Source of the DNA: Gammaproteobacteria bacterium
GTDB lineage: Bacteria; Pseudomonadota; Gammaproteobacteria; SZUA-229
NCBI GenBank assembly: GCA_029287815.1
Contig: JARFQK010000311.1
Coordinates: forward strand, 1-6,580
DNA length: 6,580 bases
Reading direction: 5' to 3'
Under the pieces are notes generated by a model that was not told the DNA's origin, did not search any database, and worked only from the letters and a program-made list of their open reading frames with translations. Below are positions 5,248 to 6,580 of this stretch, piece by piece. The position numbers and the translations under genes are program-made. The first letter of the stretch is position 1. Each line of letters opens with the position of its first letter.

Positions 5248-5318
5248 CTAACGCTCCTGTTTGAACGTGAGTGCATTAACGTCATATCTGAGTGCTGTAC
5301 AGAGTATGAGCGTGACTT

Positions 5319-6047
5319 TCAATTAGGAATCATCACCGAATCAATTACATGGATAATGCCGTTCGTAGCGCGGATATCGGCTGTCACGACACGTGCACCA
5401 TCAACCACGACACCGTCGGAACCATCGATCATGACCTTTCTCCCTTGCACGGTCTTGGCGGAACTCAGTGCCTGAGCGTCAGCAGCAGTGACCTCGCCCG
5501 GCAATACGTGATACGTGAGCAACTCGGCGAGCGCTTGCTTGTCGCCAACCAGCGCCGAGCGGATCGATTCAGGCAGTTTTTCAAAAGCTTCGTCCGTGGG
5601 CGCGAAGACCGTGAACGGGCCCGGCTGGTTCAACGTCTCTACCAGGCCGGCTGCTTTGATAGCTTCGACTAGAGTGGTAAAAGTTCCGGCGTTGACGGCT
5701 GTATCGATGATACTTTCGGTTGCCGCGGCGCCCGCTGCTTCAGCAGATTTGTTGCCGGTTTGTGTATCGCTCGAGTCTTCTTTCGACTCTGACTTCTGGT
5801 GCCGCATCATCGGGTGCCCTGGCGGCAAATAGCCCTTGTGCTTTTCGTACCACATTTTCTTATGCATTTTGTGCATTTTGTGGTGCCCGGGATGCTGCAT
5901 CGAGTATTGCTGCCCGTAGTAATCGGGCGGCCCGTACGGTCCATATCCCTGATACTTCATGCCGGACGAGCACTTATGCCCAGCCGAAACGGCTATCGGT
6001 GCGGTGACTAGAGTGGCTGCCAAACTGGTCAAAACTAACGTTTTCAT
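5319..6047 (-). CDS. Exported FAS1 (fasciclin) protein with His/Met-rich linker, 242 aa
   Basis: A signal peptide (residues 1-22, ending AVSA before GHK) is followed by a Tyr/Gly/Pro-rich stretch (about 30-48). A His/Met/Lys-rich segment (about 50-83) contains seven His in the HPGHHKMHKMHKKM to GHPMMRH stretches and several Met, then a charged and Ala-rich linker (85-110). The FAS1 domain spans about 111-242 with its H1 motif GPFTVFAPTDEAF (143-155), the YH motif LLTYHVLPG (177-185, H180) and the H2 motif NGIIHVIDSVMIP. FAS1 domains mediate adhesion or protein contacts outside the cytoplasm. The His/Met-rich segment suggests copper or other metal binding, which fits the cupredoxin gene downstream. 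The start has AGGGG 8 bases before ATG 6047. The upstream promoter is not obvious. Confidence 0.93.
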   Translation of the reverse strand: MKTLVLTSLAATLVTAPIAVSAGHKCSSGMKYQGYGPYGPPDYYGQQYSMQHPGHHKMHKMHKKMWYEKHKGYLPPGHPMMRHQKSESKEDSSDTQTGNKSAEAAGAAATESIIDTAVNAGTFTTLVEAIKAAGLVETLNQPGPFTVFAPTDEAFEKLPESIRSALVGDKQALAELLTYHVLPGEVTAADAQALSSAKTVQGRKVMIDGSDGVVVDGARVVTADIRATNGIIHVIDSVMIPN

Positions 6048-6215
6048 AATAACTACCCCTTACATGTGTCATGTGAGTGTGTACAGGTTTTGTTCAGATC
6101 CCTTCATGGAGTGTCTGTTGCGATGCTCCGTCATCACCAGGACCGCGTTTTTAATTAAAGCTCAAAATGCACGTCGTCCAGATACTGTCTACTACTTTAT
6201 TCAAATTTATGCAAA

Positions 6216-6230
6216 TGTCAAGATATTGTA
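6216..6230. promoter_or_regulatory. Candidate MerR operator, copy 2 (TGTCAAGATATTGTA)
   Basis: This matches 13 of 15 bases of the motif at 3084-3098 in the MerR/SDR divergent promoter. Here too it lies between divergent genes and contains TTGACA on the minus strand. It is followed at once by CTGGACAA, so that TTGTACTGGACAA (6226-6238) forms a near-palindrome with one mismatched pair. This is the main reason to think the regulator also controls this side. Confidence 0.45.
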
Positions 6231-6233
6231 CTG

Positions 6234-6255
6234 GACAAAATCAAAACATTTTGTC
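6234..6255. repeat. Inverted repeat GACAAAAT-N6-ATTTTGTC
   Basis: Eight-base perfect arms around CAAAAC lie 38 bases before the DUF4149 start codon. The right arm plus one base, TTTTGTCA (6249-6256), recurs exactly at 3081-3088 in the MerR promoter. It may be an operator half-site pair adjoining the 15-bp motif. Confidence 0.5.
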
Positions 6256-6277
6256 ATGCTCTCTTTTGTTCTTAACC

Positions 6278-6285
6278 GGAGGAGG
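6278..6285 (+). promoter_or_regulatory. Strong Shine-Dalgarno of the DUF4149 gene
   Basis: GGAGGAGG lies 8 bases before ATG 6294. It supports translation at a high rate from this start even though the gene is cut by the window end. Confidence 0.8.
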
Positions 6286-6293
6286 TATAGAAG

Positions 6294-6580
6294 ATGAGTA
6301 ATGCAGCGATGATATTGGTCGTCATGGTCGGAGCGCTTCTAGGGAGCATGCTGTTCTTTGCAATCACCGGTGCGCCGACTGTTTTCCGGGCGTTGCCTGC
6401 TGAGCAGGCTGGACGTTTCCTGAGAGCCTTCTTTCCCCGATACTACTCATGGGGCTTCGTGCTCGCCTTGATCGCCGCCGGCCTGGGCGCACTATCGAAT
6501 CCTTTGGTTGCCTTGGCCTGTTTGCTGGTTGCGGCCCTCTTCATCGTGGTACGTCAGGCCTTGATGCCGAGGATCAATCA
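6294..6580 (+). CDS. DUF4149 (TMEM205-like) membrane protein, N-terminal part
   Basis: ATG 6294 opens a frame that runs off the window after 95 full codons. The first 27 residues form a membrane helix (AMILVVMVGALLGSMLFFAI), followed by the family signature GAPTVFRALPAEQAGRFLRAFFPRYY (25-51 region), which is characteristic of DUF4149 proteins. Two more hydrophobic stretches follow (about 52-68 and 70-87). The family is of unknown function; full-length members have about four helices and near 140-170 residues, so roughly a third is missing. It is divergent from the FAS1 gene and shares with it the intergenic region carrying the second motif copy. The family call is from memory of the signature. 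Confidence 0.82.
   Translation, partial: MSNAAMILVVMVGALLGSMLFFAITGAPTVFRALPAEQAGRFLRAFFPRYYSWGFVLALIAAGLGALSNPLVALACLLVAALFIVVRQALMPRIN

Larger units (their letters stand above)
6048..6293. promoter_or_regulatory. Divergent intergenic region between FAS1 and DUF4149 genes
   Basis: This 246-base AT-rich region has no gene. Near the FAS1 start the minus strand has AGGGG and a TGTACA (6081-6086 region). In the middle are the second copy of the 15-bp motif (6216-6230) and an 8-bp inverted repeat (6234-6255). A minus-strand TTGACA (6221-6216) with a poor -10 TAAAGT (6199-6194), 16 bases on, would give a FAS1 leader near 140 bases. No clear promoter for DUF4149 is seen. Confidence 0.4.

Noticed and set aside
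6060..6105. Possible sigma-E type promoter (GAACAA) for the FAS1 gene
   Set aside because: A GAAC is present on the minus strand, but no TCTGA-like -10 lies at the right spacing.

Overview
The window reads as chromosomal DNA of a gammaproteobacterium, probably an environmental or marine one. This rests on protein flavour (a COQ8-like ADCK kinase, a DCC-family protein, a MerR regulator of the LitR/MlrA-like kind, FAS1 and cupredoxin exports) and on intergenic palindromes of a type common in proteobacteria. No taxon can be named from sequence alone. Coding DNA is moderately GC-rich; the promoter regions around 3011-3128 and 6150-6270 are markedly AT-rich.

Layout. (1) 1-189, plus strand: the C-terminal end of a ComF-type phosphoribosyltransferase, an unrelated neighbour that converges on the next cluster with an 18-base gap. 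(2) 3010 down to 208, minus strand: an apparent operon of a 40-residue membrane peptide too short for ordinary gene calling, a 16-bp hairpin, an atypical short-chain dehydrogenase (SDR) with Val at the catalytic Tyr position, a DCC-family (DUF393) thiol-redox protein, and a COQ8/UbiB-like ADCK atypical kinase. The last three are spaced by about 33 bases each. (3) 3141-4106, plus strand: a MerR-type regulator divergent from that operon. The two promoters overlap and share a candidate operator. (4) 4107-4621: about 515 bases without a convincing gene, holding a long inverted repeat with 22-bp perfect arms and the intrinsic terminator of the next unit. (5) 6047 down to 4622, minus strand: two exported proteins, a FAS1 (fasciclin) protein with a His/Met-rich linker and a plastocyanin-like cupredoxin. 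Both carry Tyr/Gly/Pro-rich linkers beginning the same way after the signal peptide. (6) 6294 to the window end, plus strand: the start of a DUF4149 membrane protein, divergent from the FAS1 gene.

How it may work together. A 15-bp motif (TGTCAA-K-AT-W-TTGTA) occurs in the divergent regulator promoter (3084-3098) and, with two differences, in the divergent FAS1/DUF4149 intergenic region (6216-6230). This suggests one MerR-controlled regulon: itself, the SDR-DCC-ADCK operon, and possibly the exported copper-protein/FAS1 pair and DUF4149. Related MerR regulators control light or envelope responses, and SDR and DCC genes often sit near such regulators, so a photo-oxidative or membrane/redox stress response is a reasonable inference. 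No photolyase or carotenoid gene is present here. The regulator also lacks recognisable B12-binding motifs and has a Cys/His cluster (CxCPxH) instead, so its signal is unknown.
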